Shown: one piece after another, positions 63,727-64,000 of the stretch | Position numbering within the stretch: the stretch's first letter is position 1 | Layout: each line of letters starts with the position of its first letter | Made by a program: the position numbers and the translations under genes | Source of the DNA: Porticoccus sp. W117 | GTDB taxonomy: Bacteria > Pseudomonadota > Gammaproteobacteria > Pseudomonadales > Porticoccaceae | Direction: 5' to 3' | Assembly: GCF_030341905.1 (NCBI RefSeq) | Contig: NZ_JATAAF010000003.1 | Span: 1-64,000, forward strand | Length of the DNA: 64,000 nucleotides | The notes under the pieces: model-generated | Told to the model about the DNA's origin: nothing | The model's database searches: none | The model's input: the letters and a program-made list of their open reading frames with translations, nothing else

Positions 63727-64000
63727 ATGAATCAGCTGCTTATCCTTTCAAATGACGCTGACGAATACGCGGAAAAACTGCGCTGCAGAAATCTTCCTGA
63801 CCTGGAAATTTTCACTGCCAGTCACAGCGATCAAGCACAGCAATTCGCCAGCCACGCAAATATTATTCTGGGCACACCAGCGTTAATTGCCCCTCTTCTC
63901 CACCGTGCGCCAAACCTTCAATGGGTGCAATCTTCATTTGCCGGGGTCGAGCCATTTTGCGCGCCCGAGCTGCGCAGGGATTACCTGCTGACAGGCGTAA
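63727..64000 (+). CDS. D-2-hydroxyacid dehydrogenase family, N-terminal part (runs off window)
   Basis: ATG 63727, seven bases after the VOC stop. 91 codons: MNQLLILSNDADEYAEKLRC, NIILGTPALIAPLLHRAPNL, QWVQSSFAGVEPFCAPELRR, DYLLTGV. The 'LQWVQSSFAGVE' block is the N-terminal lobe of D-isomer 2-hydroxyacid dehydrogenases (glyoxylate/hydroxypyruvate reductase A group). The NAD-binding and catalytic parts lie beyond the window. Confidence 0.85.
   Translation, partial: MNQLLILSNDADEYAEKLRCRNLPDLEIFTASHSDQAQQFASHANIILGTPALIAPLLHRAPNLQWVQSSFAGVEPFCAPELRRDYLLTGV

Overview
The window is a 64 kb piece of a gammaproteobacterial chromosome, moderately GC-rich and densely coded. Gene order (LysM protein-dprA-purE-tsaC-hemF facing def-fmt-rsmB-trkA-trkH, pstSCAB-phoU near phoBR) and gene types (bifunctional hisB with an enteric-style his attenuator, rsd, dsbB, acpH, gshA) fit a marine or environmental order such as Cellvibrionales or a relative. 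That placement is inference; there is no rRNA or tRNA in the window to test it. Nearly all of it is ordinary core metabolism.

Layout. 1-2.7 kb: the right end of an IS66-family element that cuts into the start of rtcB, then an unrecognised gene carrying a 4-bp duplication frameshift near its start, and a small basic protein. 2.6-5.2 kb: MscS channel, NYN-domain protein, a frameshifted HEAT-like pseudogene and a VOC protein with a histone-H1-like tail. 5.4-11.1 kb (minus): his operon hisL-hisG-hisC-hisB-hisH-hisA-hisF, with a complete leader peptide and attenuator but no hisD or hisI. 11.1-14.4 kb: Lrp-type regulator, ALDH7-type dehydrogenase and LysE-type exporter, probably a lysine catabolism/export module. 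14.4-17.5 kb: an AT-rich block with an amber-interrupted secreted protein and an ankyrin-repeat protein, probably acquired. 17.5-21 kb: secreted trypsin-like protease, YciA thioesterase, TRAP transporter membrane subunits. 21.2-27 kb: pstS-pstC-pstA-pstB-phoU behind a row of Pho half-sites. 27-35 kb: TPR/TonB protein, coiled-coil lipoprotein, M48 lipoprotein protease, yaaA and a tight group of small enzymes. 35-43 kb: glutamate-type dehydrogenase, phoR-phoB (also with a Pho box), rsd, dsbB, acpH, gshA, yajL. 43-51 kb: truncated ugd, glycosyltransferase, PAP2 phosphatase, RND efflux pair with a coupled monooxygenase-like membrane protein. 51-62 kb: amidase, hemF, tsaC, purE, dprA, LysM protein, def, fmt, rsmB, trkA, trkH. 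62-64 kb: SnoaL-like protein, a MITE, a VOC protein and the start of a 2-hydroxyacid dehydrogenase.

Phosphate genes dominate the regulation that can be read directly: the Pst uptake system, its PhoU brake and the PhoR/PhoB two-component system are all here, and both pstS and phoB carry 7-bp Pho half-sites at exact 11-bp spacing.

The most unusual aspect is the number of short palindromic dispersed elements. At least fifteen copies of about six families lie between genes. One group has GTCAT...ATGAC ends, another TGTAGG...CCTACA ends, plus a perfect 23-bp-TIR MITE. Three different families occupy three gaps of the his operon, and two of them encode the last residues of HisC and HisH. I found no CRISPR array, prophage or recognisable defence system.
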